In this document: piece by piece, positions 17,496-24,960 of the stretch
Position numbering within the stretch: the first letter of the stretch is position 1
How the letters are laid out: each line of letters begins with the position of its first letter
The notes under the pieces: generated by a model
What the model was told of the DNA's origin: nothing
The model's input: the letters and a program-made list of their open reading frames with translations, nothing else
The model's database searches: none
Position numbers and translations under genes: made by a program
Assembly: GCA_049792815.1 (NCBI GenBank)
Contig: JBARBG010000020.1
Coordinates: 1-26,815 of the forward strand
Reading direction: 5' to 3'
DNA length: 26,815 nucleotides
Source of the DNA: DAIDKA01 sp049792815
Lineage (GTDB): Bacteria > Pseudomonadota > Gammaproteobacteria > Steroidobacterales > Steroidobacteraceae

Positions 17496-19673
17496 ATGGC
17501 GAAGCAGTCTGTCTGGTCCCAGGTATCCATATGGCCCCTGGTGACTGCCTCGGCGTCTGCTGCAGCCCTGACAGCGCTGCTGCTGTATGGCATGCAATCG
17601 GCGCGGACGCTGCAGGCTACTTCGACGGCCCTGCAGCGGGCCTCGGAACTGTCCGGTGACCCACAGGTTGCGCACTCCCAGCTCGCGCTGCTGCAGCGCG
17701 GCCTGGAGAACCGTACCTATGTCGGAGACAGCATGCGCTCGCTCGCGGCCGATCGCGACCGCGGCGACAGCACGCTCATGGCCCTCAAGGCCGCCATCAC
17801 GGCCGCCGGACTGACGTACGACACGGATCTGGCGCAGCGAATGGCTACCGTGCAGGGACGGTGGGACAACCTTGATCTCGCCCTGCAGCACATCGGTACC
17901 TTCAGTGCCGAAGACCTGTATATCGACACGGCCGCCGGCTCCGGGTATTCGGCGCAGGGGCAACAGCTCAAGCACGCCGTCGATAACAGCATCAGGGAGC
18001 AGGCGCAAAGCGCCCGCCAGCTGACCCAGGATCTGACCGAAGTCTCAACCCTGCTGCGCCAGGCCGTAACCGCCGAAGGCGAGCGGCTGCGCGGAAACCT
18101 CATCGGTGGCACGGCACTGGCCGCAGCACTGCTCGGGCTGATGCTGTACTTCGCCTGGAGCGCGCGGCGCGGCGCGCTGCGGGCCGTGGAGGCCGAACAG
18201 CAGATCGCGAACATTCTGGGAACCGTGCGCGAGGGGCTGTTCCTCATCGACCGCCAGGGCCGCATCGGTGGCACGCATTCCGCCTCGCTCACGACCTTGC
18301 TGCATCTTGAGACCCCCACAGCCGGCACGCTCGAAGATCTGTTGGAGCCGATCGTCGACCAGAAGACCCTGCATGCCGCGACCAAGTACGTGGGGCTGCT
18401 GTGGAAGGACAAGGTGCACGAGGACCTGATCGAATCCGTCAATCCGCTGAGCCAGATCGAGGTGGTGTTCAACAAGGCACGCGGCAAGGAAGTCCGGTAC
18501 CTGTCGTTTTCCTTCCGGCGCGCCCGTGCTGCTGCCCAGTCACAGTCGTTCATTTTCGGCGTCGTCGCCGACGTGACCGACCGCGTGCTGTTGCAGCGCG
18601 AAGTGGCACATGTCAAGGCGGACAGTGATGCCCAGGCTGCCGCGTTGCTCGAACTGCTCAAAGTCGAGCCGACCCAGCTCGAAGGGTTCATCGTCTCGGT
18701 CGATATCGGTGTCCGCAAGGCGAACGCCATGCTGGGCAGCCCCGGCAAGGATTCCGAGACGCTGCGGTCCAAGATCGACGGCGTCTTCCGGGAAATGCAT
18801 GCGCTCAAGGGTGAGGCCATGGCGCTGGGGCTCAGTGCCTTCGCGCGGCACATTCACGCGATCGAGGATCTGCTGTCGGGTCTGCGACAGCGCACCGATC
18901 TCACCGGCAACGAATTCGTACCCGCCGTCGTCAAGCTTGGCGAACTGATGGACTACCGCATGCAGATCATCGAACTGCAGAGCAGGATCTCCCAGTTCAG
19001 AGCCGCGCAGGCGCCGCGGGGCAAGGACGACGAAGGCTACACGGGCGTTGATACCGAAGTCTTCTCGACCCTTGAGACCGGATTGCGGCCGCAAAACACG
19101 CTGACCAGTTTGCTGAAGACCCTTACGGAGACCGTGGCCGCCGATTGCGAGCGCTCGGTGAAACTTGTAACCAGCGGTCTGGAAGCGGTTCCGCCCGCCT
19201 ACGCCGTGCGCGTGCGCGATATCTGTGTACAGATGATCCGCAATGCGGTCGTGCATGGCATCGAGAAGGGCAGCGAGCGCGCGAGCGGCGCCAAAGCGCC
19301 CGTCGCTACCATCAACATCGCCTTCGGCGCCGATGAGCCGGAACACTATGTCCTGCGCATCGAGGACGACGGCCGTGGACTGAACTACGAGGAGATCCTC
19401 GATCGCGCGCTGCGCTCGGGCGTCGTGCGCCCGGACAAGGCCGCGACCATGAAGCCGGAGGCGGTATTCAAGCTCATTCTCGAGCCCGGCTTCACCACGG
19501 CGGAGACCGTCAGTGTGCATGCCGGACGCGGCGTTGGTCTGAACATGGTGAGCGAGTCACTGCGCGAGTGCGATGGCCGCCTGTCCATTGCGACCAAGCC
19601 CGGGTCCTATACCCGATTCATCATGCGGCTGCCGAAGCAGGCGGCACACGAAATGCGCTCCTCGGTGGCATGA
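17496..19673 (+). CDS. Membrane-anchored CheA-like histidine kinase (sensor + PAS-like + Hpt + CheA-type ATPase)
   Basis: A 725-residue predicted inner-membrane kinase. Membrane helices at about 13-32 and 201-221 bracket a helical periplasmic sensor region of roughly 170 residues. A PAS-like region follows (about 232-365, starting IANILGTVREGLFLIDRQGRI, 18213-18275). An Hpt domain has the phosphoacceptor H435 in MHALKGEA, the CheA P1-type HxxKG motif. The ATPase has N583 (MIRNAVVHGIE), the D624 box (IEDDGRGLN) and GRGVGLNMV; ILEPGFTTAE directly before it is the CheA version of this region. There is no DHp dimerisation domain of the HisKA type and no CheW-like domain at the C-terminus, so it is unlikely to join standard chemoreceptor arrays. 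GGAG (17484-17487) sets the start. The next gene, a receiver, begins 7 bases after the stop and is the likely phosphate acceptor. Confidence 0.9.
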   Translation: MAKQSVWSQVSIWPLVTASASAAALTALLLYGMQSARTLQATSTALQRASELSGDPQVAHSQLALLQRGLENRTYVGDSMRSLAADRDRGDSTLMALKAAITAAGLTYDTDLAQRMATVQGRWDNLDLALQHIGTFSAEDLYIDTAAGSGYSAQGQQLKHAVDNSIREQAQSARQLTQDLTEVSTLLRQAVTAEGERLRGNLIGGTALAAALLGLMLYFAWSARRGALRAVEAEQQIANILGTVREGLFLIDRQGRIGGTHSASLTTLLHLETPTAGTLEDLLEPIVDQKTLHAATKYVGLLWKDKVHEDLIESVNPLSQIEVVFNKARGKEVRYLSFSFRRARAAAQSQSFIFGVVADVTDRVLLQREVAHVKADSDAQAAALLELLKVEPTQLEGFIVSVDIGVRKANAMLGSPGKDSETLRSKIDGVFREMHALKGEAMALGLSAFARHIHAIEDLLSGLRQRTDLTGNEFVPAVVKLGELMDYRMQIIELQSRISQFRAAQAPRGKDDEGYTGVDTEVFSTLETGLRPQNTLTSLLKTLTETVAADCERSVKLVTSGLEAVPPAYAVRVRDICVQMIRNAVVHGIEKGSERASGAKAPVATINIAFGADEPEHYVLRIEDDGRGLNYEEILDRALRSGVVRPDKAATMKPEAVFKLILEPGFTTAETVSVHAGRGVGLNMVSESLRECDGRLSIATKPGSYTRFIMRLPKQAAHEMRSSVA

Positions 19674-19680
19674 GACTCAC

Positions 19681-20061
19681 ATGGTAGCGACAATGCTGCA
19701 TCGCCTCATGGTCGTCGACGACTCGAATGTCATCCGGCGGCGAATCGAGCGCGCGCAGGATCTTGAGGTCGAGTTTGTGGGCGCTGCCCGCAACGGCCGC
19801 GAGGCCCTGGAGATGCACGCGAAGCTGCGGCCCACACTCGTGACCATGGATCTGACGATGCCGGAGATGGACGGCACCGAATGCGTCGCCAAGCTGATCG
19901 AGCGCGATCCGGATCTGCGGATCCTGGTCATCTCGGCGCTGGCCGACAAACTGACCGCCATCGAGGCGCTCGAGAAGGGCGCGCGCGGTTTCCTGTGCAA
20001 GCCGTTCACCGACCGGCAGCTGAATGAAGCGCTCCACAAGCTCATCAGCGCCGAAGATTGA
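19681..20061 (+). CDS. Single-domain CheY-like response regulator
   Basis: A 126-residue stand-alone receiver. The acidic pair is in MVVDDSNV, the phosphoacceptor aspartate in VTMDLTMPEMDG, the conserved serine in VISALAD, and the lysine in LCKPF. There is no DNA-binding or enzymatic output domain, so it must act by binding a partner, as CheY does, or relay phosphate onward. The frame extends back into the kinase gene, but the ATG at 19681, 7 bases after the kinase stop, gives a normal receiver; ATG 19693 is also possible. It is followed at once by a CheX-type phosphatase gene, which would dephosphorylate it. Confidence 0.95.
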   Translation: MVATMLHRLMVVDDSNVIRRRIERAQDLEVEFVGAARNGREALEMHAKLRPTLVTMDLTMPEMDGTECVAKLIERDPDLRILVISALADKLTAIEALEKGARGFLCKPFTDRQLNEALHKLISAED

Positions 20062-20066
20062 ACATC

Positions 20067-20516
20067 ATGAGCACCGAAACAGAAGTCAGCGTATTTCTTG
20101 ACAGCGTGTTGAATTATTTCGGCACGACGGTGCAGCAGCCGGCGGTGTGCGGCACGCCGTTTCTGGCCATCGACAAGGCCCCGGAGCTCTCCGATTTCAC
20201 CGGCCTGATCAAGATCAGCGGCAAGTACGCCGGCCTGGTGGCCTTCACGGCGCCGAAGAGCATGCTGTGCGTGATGCTCATGCGCATGCAGGAAACCGAC
20301 ATGTCCCACGAGAACCTGTGCGACCTGGTCGGTGAGATTGCCAATACCCTCTCCGGCAATGCGCGCCGGGATTTCGGCCACCAGTTCAATATTTCAGTGC
20401 CCACCGTCAGCGTCGGGCGCAAGAACACCCTCGAGCTGCCCGAAGGGGCGCGGCCCATCGTCATACCGATTGGCTGGCGCAACTACTCCAGCAGCCTGGT
20501 CGTCTATCTGCAATAA
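20067..20516 (+). CDS. CheX-family chemotaxis phosphatase-like protein
   Basis: A 149-residue protein of the CheC/CheX/FliY superfamily, CheX type. It starts VSVFLDSVLNYFGTTV, as CheX proteins start with a helix that aids dimerisation. The helix LVGEIANTLSGNARRDF carries the E-x-x-N motif used to attack phospho-aspartate on CheY. The segment GLIKISGKYAGLVAFTAPKSM matches the central strand region. CheX enzymes speed loss of phosphate from CheY-like receivers. The ATG at 20067 lies 5 bases after the receiver stop; a TTG at 20058 would overlap that stop. It completes a kinase-receiver-phosphatase set with no flagellar genes in view. Confidence 0.88.
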   Translation: MSTETEVSVFLDSVLNYFGTTVQQPAVCGTPFLAIDKAPELSDFTGLIKISGKYAGLVAFTAPKSMLCVMLMRMQETDMSHENLCDLVGEIANTLSGNARRDFGHQFNISVPTVSVGRKNTLELPEGARPIVIPIGWRNYSSSLVVYLQ

Positions 20517-20537
20517 CTGCGGCGTACCGCGGCGATG

Positions 20538-20543
20538 TAAGAT
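20538..20543 (+). promoter_or_regulatory. Candidate -10 with leaderless start for the GNAT gene
   Basis: TAAGAT, preceded by TG, ends 8 bases before the ATG at 20552, and there is no Shine-Dalgarno sequence. Transcription would begin at or next to the start codon, so a leaderless message is possible. Confidence 0.35.
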
Positions 20544-20551
20544 CGCCCCTG

Positions 20552-21070
20552 ATGAACATCAGGCCGGCCGTTGCATCCGATGCGAGGACTGTGGCGACTG
20601 TGCACGTCCACTCGTGGCAGAGCGCCTATCGGGGCATCGTGCCTGATGCTTACCTGGACTCACTGTCGCTGGACCGGCGTGAACACCTCTGGGGCATCGC
20701 CATCCAGAAAGGAGCGCCGGAATTATGGGTCGCGGAGCTTGATTCCCAGGTCATCGGCTGGACCTCCTTCGGCGCCAGCCGTGATCAGGATGCAAAGCCG
20801 CAGACTGGGGAACTCGAAGCCATCTACCTGCTTCCAAGCTACTGGAACACCGGCGCCGGCCGGGCGCTGTGGCTGGTCACGCGCCGTCGTCTGATCGAAC
20901 GCGGCTTTGCCACCGCCATCGTGTGGGTGCTCGCCGCCAACTTGAGGGCGATCCGCTTCTACGCAGCCGCCGGCTTCGCGCCCGATCCGGCCGGCGAAAA
21001 GGAAATCAACATCGGTGGCCGTGCCCTGCGCGAGCTTCGGTACGAGATGGTACTCGGACCGGCCGCTTGA
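20552..21070 (+). CDS. GNAT-family N-acetyltransferase
   Basis: A 172-residue acetyl-CoA-dependent N-acetyltransferase. The order is standard for GNAT: MNIRPAVASDARTVATVHVHSWQSAYRGIVP at the start (20552-20644), a common opening for this subgroup. The strand GELEAIYLLPSYWNTGAGRALW follows (20810-20875), with the acetyl-CoA-binding loop in a somewhat divergent form (WNTGAGRAL, where RxxGxG/A is usual). WVLAANLRAIRFYAAAGFAPD comes last (20927-20989). The substrate cannot be told. It follows the CheX gene by 35 bases but seems to have its own promoter element. Its stop overlaps a TTG start of the methyltransferase gene, which suggests the pair is co-expressed. Confidence 0.9.
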   Translation: MNIRPAVASDARTVATVHVHSWQSAYRGIVPDAYLDSLSLDRREHLWGIAIQKGAPELWVAELDSQVIGWTSFGASRDQDAKPQTGELEAIYLLPSYWNTGAGRALWLVTRRRLIERGFATAIVWVLAANLRAIRFYAAAGFAPDPAGEKEINIGGRALRELRYEMVLGPAA

Positions 21071-22218
21071 GCGAGCACGCTCTCATTCATTGGACCGAAG
21101 GCGACGCGGCGCACTGCGCGCGCTGGCGGTCCGAGACGGCGGCACCGCCCGCGACCCGTGTGGTCATCGCTGACGATCAGACCACGGCCGATGAGGCCTA
21201 TGGGCTCGCCGGTCAGGGTATTGCCCTGCTGTGGCGCGGTGACTTTCAGAATGCGCGGCAGATGCTGGTCGCATTGGGCAGGCGCGTCGAGCGCGGGTTG
21301 CAGCGACCGAAGCAGATGGACGCGGAGGGTTTTCATCGGTATCGCCAGGCCCGCGCCCAGCGGGCACGCACCCTGGGTGCGTTGGTGGTCGAACTCAACG
21401 AAGACTACGTCATGGCGCTGCGGCGCGCTCCGGATGTCCGGCAGGCCTGCACGGAGGTCTACGGTCGCGCCGCTGGACCTTGTGTCATGTCTTTGCGAAC
21501 GCTGCTGGGGCTCATCGGTGCCCACGAGTGGCGCCTCAAGGGGATTGAAGTCCCCGCCATCGGCGCTCGTATCCACCCGCATTACGGTGTTTTTGCGCCG
21601 ATTCGCACCGAGTACCTGGACCTGATCGGCTCGGCACCCCTGCCGGCAGTAACGTCAACGCTTGGCGTGGCTTTTGATATCGGAACCGGAACGGGCGTTC
21701 TGGCTGCGGTGCTGGCACGGCGCGGCATCAGGCAGGTGATCGCCACCGACGTTGATCCGCGTGCGCTGGCCTGTGCCCGCGAGAATATCGCGCGGCTCGG
21801 GCTTGCGGCCCAGGTGGAAATCCAGCAGCAGGATCTGTTTCCTGAAGGGGTCGCGGCGCTCGTGGTGTGCAACCCGCCGTGGATACCTGCCAGACCCAGC
21901 TCAGCGATCGAGCGCGGGATCTACGATCCCGACAGCCACATGTTGCATGAATTCCTGAAGGCACTGCCCCGACACCTGGCGCCGGGCGGCGAGGGATGGC
22001 TGATCCTCTCCGATCTTGCGGAACACCTGGGCCTGCGATCGCGGGCGGACCTGCTACAGGCCTTCGAGCAGGCGCAGCTGCAGGTCCTTGGTCGGCATGA
22101 GATGCGGCCCGGCCATGCCCGGGCAAGCGATACCAGCGACCCGCTTTACCGGGCCCGCGCCGCCGAAGTCACCTCACTTTGGCGACTCGGGGCTGAGAGC
22201 AGGTCTTCTAGCTCGTAA
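21067..22218 (+). CDS. Class I SAM-dependent methyltransferase (NPPW motif)
   Basis: A 383-residue protein. The SAM-binding motif I is AFDIGTGTGVLAAVLARRG, the acidic end of strand 2 is in ATDVDPRAL, and the catalytic-type motif is VCNPPWIP. An NPPY/W motif points to methylation of a nitrogen on protein, RNA or DNA, as in HemK/PrmC- or RlmG-like enzymes. The N-terminal 190 residues are less familiar and may bind the substrate. The start is placed at TTG 21067, overlapping the GNAT stop as TTGA; the frame is open further upstream but that part lies inside the GNAT gene. The end overlaps the convergent Gln-rich gene by 11 bases. Confidence 0.85.
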   Translation: MSEHALIHWTEGDAAHCARWRSETAAPPATRVVIADDQTTADEAYGLAGQGIALLWRGDFQNARQMLVALGRRVERGLQRPKQMDAEGFHRYRQARAQRARTLGALVVELNEDYVMALRRAPDVRQACTEVYGRAAGPCVMSLRTLLGLIGAHEWRLKGIEVPAIGARIHPHYGVFAPIRTEYLDLIGSAPLPAVTSTLGVAFDIGTGTGVLAAVLARRGIRQVIATDVDPRALACARENIARLGLAAQVEIQQQDLFPEGVAALVVCNPPWIPARPSSAIERGIYDPDSHMLHEFLKALPRHLAPGGEGWLILSDLAEHLGLRSRADLLQAFEQAQLQVLGRHEMRPGHARASDTSDPLYRARAAEVTSLWRLGAESRSSSS

Positions 22219-22510
22219 TCGCCCCAGCAGCGGGCGCCGGGGCCTGTGCGGGCTTTGGCGCCTGCTGTTGTTGAAGCTGCTGCTGGTGAAGCTGCTGCTG
22301 TTGCCGCTGCTGCTTCTTGGCCAGGTGATGGCCGACGGCACAACCCGCCGCTGCTCCCAGCACCGCATGATGGCCCGCCACGTGTCCGGCGACGGCACCG
22401 ACGGCAGCCCCCTTGAGGCAACCGCGCGCCGCGGCGTCCGGTGAGCCCGCCAGAAGTGCCAGGCTCACCACCGGGGCCACGATCACCGCCAACACCATCC
22501 GCTGCGTCAT
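22208..22510 (-). CDS. Small secreted glycine-zipper protein with Gln-rich tail
   Basis: A 100-residue protein with a hydrophobic signal segment (MVLAVIVAPVVSLALLAGSPDAAA). Next is a short Gly/Ala-rich zipper (GAAVGAVAGHVAGHHAVLGAAAGCAVGHH, 22328-22414). A Gln-rich tail follows (about 16 Gln in 19 residues, KKQQRQQQQLHQQQLQQQQ), then Pro/Ala. Glycine zippers of this sort associate with membranes. Two cysteines and several His pairs are present. AAGGGG lies ahead of the ATG. The CTG/TTG-rich DNA at 22263-22320 is the reverse strand of the Gln codons, not a separate repeat. Function unknown. Confidence 0.75.
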   Translation of the reverse strand: MTQRMVLAVIVAPVVSLALLAGSPDAAARGCLKGAAVGAVAGHVAGHHAVLGAAAGCAVGHHLAKKQQRQQQQLHQQQLQQQQAPKPAQAPAPAAGAITS

Positions 22511-22598
22511 TTTACAACCCCTTGATTCTTGATGAGTAACGCCAGTCTATTCCAGGCTATACCCGGTAGAACACCACAGGGTGCCAAAAGTTGCGGTA

Positions 22599-23708
22599 CT
22601 ACTGCGTCGGGGCCATCTCCGGGAAAGCGTCATAAACGGCATCGATGGGAATCGCGAATCCTATGCCCTGAACACCGCGCATCACCCTGGAATTGATGCC
22701 GATCACCCGGCCCTGCTCGGTAATCAGCGGTCCACCGCTATTGCCCGGGTTGATGGGCGCATCAGTTTGCACATAGGTCTGACCCTCCATTTCGCGCAGG
22801 CCGGAAACCACCCCGCTCGTGACCGTGTATTGAAGCCCTGAAGGGTTGCCGATGGTGTACACGCGCTCACCGACTCTCAGGTCGGCCTTGCGGTCGGCGG
22901 CGATGAAGGGACAGCCGTTGGCGGGCAACTGGAACACCGCAAGATCCGAATTCCCGGACAAGCGCGCATGCAGTCCGTCGAAGTGTCTGCCGTCAAGCAG
23001 CGTGACCGAGAATCCGCTGCGATCGGCGTCATTCACGCGATTCGCGATATCGGCATCCAACTGCTTGGGTAAATTGACCAGGGCCTGCTGCAGCTGGCGA
23101 ATCTGCTCATCCAGCTCAATGCGTTCCAGATTGTCGCCCGGCTGGTTCGCGATTACGCGACGATGCAGCTGCGCTGCATAAAGGGCGCTTTGCAGGCGCT
23201 GCTGGGTAACGGCGATGTTGGCCTGAATGTCCGGATTGTGATCGACACCGGCCGTGACCCGGGTCGCGTCGGTCTCGACGACATGGCGATTCGTCACCAC
23301 GTGGCAGTCGGCGTCGATGATGAAGCCGGATCCGAATCCCCAGGCGGTGCGGACGAACACCGTGGCACTGCGTGCCGCTTCCACCGCGCTCACCGAAGAC
23401 GGAACTGTCGCTGCGGTAGCCGGCGCGGTGTCAGGCGAGGCGCCGGAAGGCTGCACGGGCGTGGCAGCTGGCGTGGCAACCACGGCAGGTGCGTGCCCTG
23501 AGTGCCCGCCCCGCATCAGGTAATAGACGACCCCTCCAGCGGCGAGCGCCGCCAGCACCATTGCACCGACATTGAAGCCGCGACCCGCCTCCACAGTGAG
23601 GGTGGCGACTCGCGCCGCCGCGGGTGGCGCCAGCTTGGCGAAATACACCCCGCACGAGTCACATTTGACCGTGTTTTCCTGGCGGTGACCACACTTTGGG
23701 CAGTCCAT
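22599..23708 (-). CDS. Membrane-anchored trypsin-like serine protease with N-terminal zinc ribbon and helical insertion
   Basis: A 369-residue protein. Residues 1-20 form a zinc ribbon (C3, C6, C16, C19: CPKCG and CDSCG) that would sit in the cytoplasm. One membrane helix follows (about 45-65), then an Ala/Pro/Thr linker (about 70-105). A periplasmic S1C (DegP/HtrA-like) protease domain is last, with triad H142 (VTNRHVV), D255 (GNSDLAVF) and S324 (INPGNSGGPL). Between H142 and D255 there is an insertion of about 70 charged helical residues (158-230), not usual in HtrA proteases. No PDZ domain follows; the chain ends soon after the protease core. The start at 23708 gives the zinc ribbon directly; a longer frame adds 17 residues without support. 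Confidence 0.88.
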   Translation of the reverse strand: MDCPKCGHRQENTVKCDSCGVYFAKLAPPAAARVATLTVEAGRGFNVGAMVLAALAAGGVVYYLMRGGHSGHAPAVVATPAATPVQPSGASPDTAPATAATVPSSVSAVEAARSATVFVRTAWGFGSGFIIDADCHVVTNRHVVETDATRVTAGVDHNPDIQANIAVTQQRLQSALYAAQLHRRVIANQPGDNLERIELDEQIRQLQQALVNLPKQLDADIANRVNDADRSGFSVTLLDGRHFDGLHARLSGNSDLAVFQLPANGCPFIAADRKADLRVGERVYTIGNPSGLQYTVTSGVVSGLREMEGQTYVQTDAPINPGNSGGPLITEQGRVIGINSRVMRGVQGIGFAIPIDAVYDAFPEMAPTQ

Positions 23709-23717
23709 GGCCTGAGG

Positions 23718-23723
23718 TTTATA
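23718..23723 (-). promoter_or_regulatory. Candidate -10 for the protease gene
   Basis: TATAAA on the minus strand ends 9 bases before the ATG at 23708. This would give a leader of only a few bases. No matching -35 is visible. Confidence 0.35.
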
Positions 23724-23760
23724 GCACCCCCCTGCGGCAGCGTCGTGCAGGCGGTTCACA

Positions 23761-23801
23761 GGAATATATTGTTAATATTCCAAATAACTTCAACAAGTTA
23801 T
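23761..23801. repeat. Two adjacent AT-rich inverted repeats between two minus-strand genes
   Basis: GGAATAT (23761-23767) and ATATTCC (23775-23781) form one inverted repeat with a 7-base loop. ATAACTT (23784-23790) and AAGTTAT (23795-23801) form a second with a 4-base loop, just 2 bases on. The block is strikingly AT-rich for this DNA. It lies between the secreted-protein gene and the protease gene, 53 bases ahead of the latter. Operators or a promoter region are more likely than a terminator, because the stems are AT-rich and no T-run follows. Confidence 0.5.
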
Positions 23802-23825
23802 GAAATACGGGGATGGGCGGCGCTG

Positions 23826-24797
23826 CTACTCCCATCCGGTCGGGGAGTTGTACGGCAGGCTGATCCCGATCGCCTCGATTTCATGGATCTGGCCACCCCA
23901 GATCTTGAAGATATGCATCGCCGGCATATCGAAGGGCTTCTGGTTGGTCATGTCGGACTGCACCCGGTCCGGACTCCCGGTGATCTTGAAGATCTTCTGG
24001 GTCATCGGGTGATGGAAGTGCGAGAAACCGATCGCAAGGCCCGTCACGGTGTCGGCAATCTCCACGCGACGGTCTTCAATCGTGGTGATGTACTGGAAGG
24101 TCCCGGAGTCGATTTGCGAGGTGCAGTCCTGCAGGCCCATCAGGCCCGGCGGACGCGGCTGGCCGCCGGGTATGGCTCCGCCCAGCGAAGGACCGCCGAA
24201 GGGCGCCGTGCGAAATCCATTCTCGTGACGCTCGCAATCCGGTGCAAACGGTGCTTTGTGGCCATTGTTGTCATCCAGGGCGTCGTAGTAGGACTTGGCC
24301 ATATGGATCATCCGGCCGTGGGAATCCGCCCATTCATCGGGAATTTCCAGCGGAATGGCCGGACGCGGCTTCTGCAGGTTGGCATTGTTGGGATCGCGCA
24401 TCGCGACGACCAGATGCTCGGCCTCGGCGATCTTGCCGTTCACCAGCTTGAGCCTGAAGCCGACCTGCGAGGCCTTGCCATCAACCTGCATTACCACCAG
24501 GCCACCAACTTCCTGCGTTACCGGGTCGGCCGCCACGATCTTGAATGCCGTGGGGGGCGAGCCGGCCGTCTTCCACAGGCCCTCGCCGACCTTGATGCGC
24601 GTGACATTCTCGACCACCCTGACATCGCCGGCGATGGGCAGCTTGCCCGGATCGTGCGCAACCAGCGCGGCCAGATAGTTGTCGGCCAGCTTGAGCAGCG
24701 CGGCGCGATCCAGCACGGTATTGGCGGCCTGCGCCGTCCCCACCAGCAGTACCAGGGCCAGGGCGCCCAGCCATACCTTGAACTTCGACCTGTTCAT
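23826..24797 (-). CDS. Secreted protein of unknown function
   Basis: A 323-residue protein with a clear Sec signal peptide (MNRSKFKVWLGALALVLLVGTAQA). The early part (ALLKLADNYLAALVAHDPGKLPIA, 24639-24710) has the look of an NTF2/SnoaL-like opening helix, where small changes in chain length around a HDP motif are typical, but I cannot assign a family with confidence. The C-terminal third contains FSHFHHPMTQKIFKITGSPD and IHEIEAIGISLPY. Three further features are a cysteine in APDCERHENGFRTAPF, another in LQDCTSQ, and a Gly/Pro-rich loop between them. AAGGGGGAATGGGAC precedes the ATG. The upstream 163 bases are shared with the divergent GFA gene. Function unknown. Confidence 0.82.
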   Translation of the reverse strand: MNRSKFKVWLGALALVLLVGTAQAANTVLDRAALLKLADNYLAALVAHDPGKLPIAGDVRVVENVTRIKVGEGLWKTAGSPPTAFKIVAADPVTQEVGGLVVMQVDGKASQVGFRLKLVNGKIAEAEHLVVAMRDPNNANLQKPRPAIPLEIPDEWADSHGRMIHMAKSYYDALDDNNGHKAPFAPDCERHENGFRTAPFGGPSLGGAIPGGQPRPPGLMGLQDCTSQIDSGTFQYITTIEDRRVEIADTVTGLAIGFSHFHHPMTQKIFKITGSPDRVQSDMTNQKPFDMPAMHIFKIWGGQIHEIEAIGISLPYNSPTGWE

Positions 24798-24903
24798 GTC
24801 CCATTCCCCCTTGAGGAAATCAGCCGATCGTTGGTTTCGAACAGCGCCAGTTTAGCCATTTCCCGGCAGTCTTAGCACGAATCAGCTGCTTGAGAGTCGC
24901 GCC

Positions 24904-24930
24904 TTGCCAAGCGCTGAGCTGGATTACACT
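24904..24930 (+). promoter_or_regulatory. Weak candidate promoter for the first GFA gene
   Basis: TTGCCA (24904-24909) and TACACT (24925-24930) resemble -35 and -10 elements but are only 15 bases apart. The start codon follows 30 bases later with GGAGA as ribosome binding site. Confidence 0.3.
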
Positions 24931-24960
24931 TGCTGCAAGCTTCGCTGTTTGGAGACTCCA

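Noticed and set aside
17717..19520. Long minus-strand frames opposite the kinase gene
   Set aside because: Ser/Arg-rich antisense shadows of a clear CheA-like kinase.
22263..22320. CTG/TTG trinucleotide-rich tract considered as a microsatellite
   Set aside because: It is the reverse strand of Gln codons in the small secreted protein and is irregular at base level.
23502..24875. 457-codon plus-strand frame across the protease and secreted-protein genes
   Set aside because: Covers two opposite-strand genes with signal peptide or catalytic motifs plus the intergenic palindromes; no protein features of its own.
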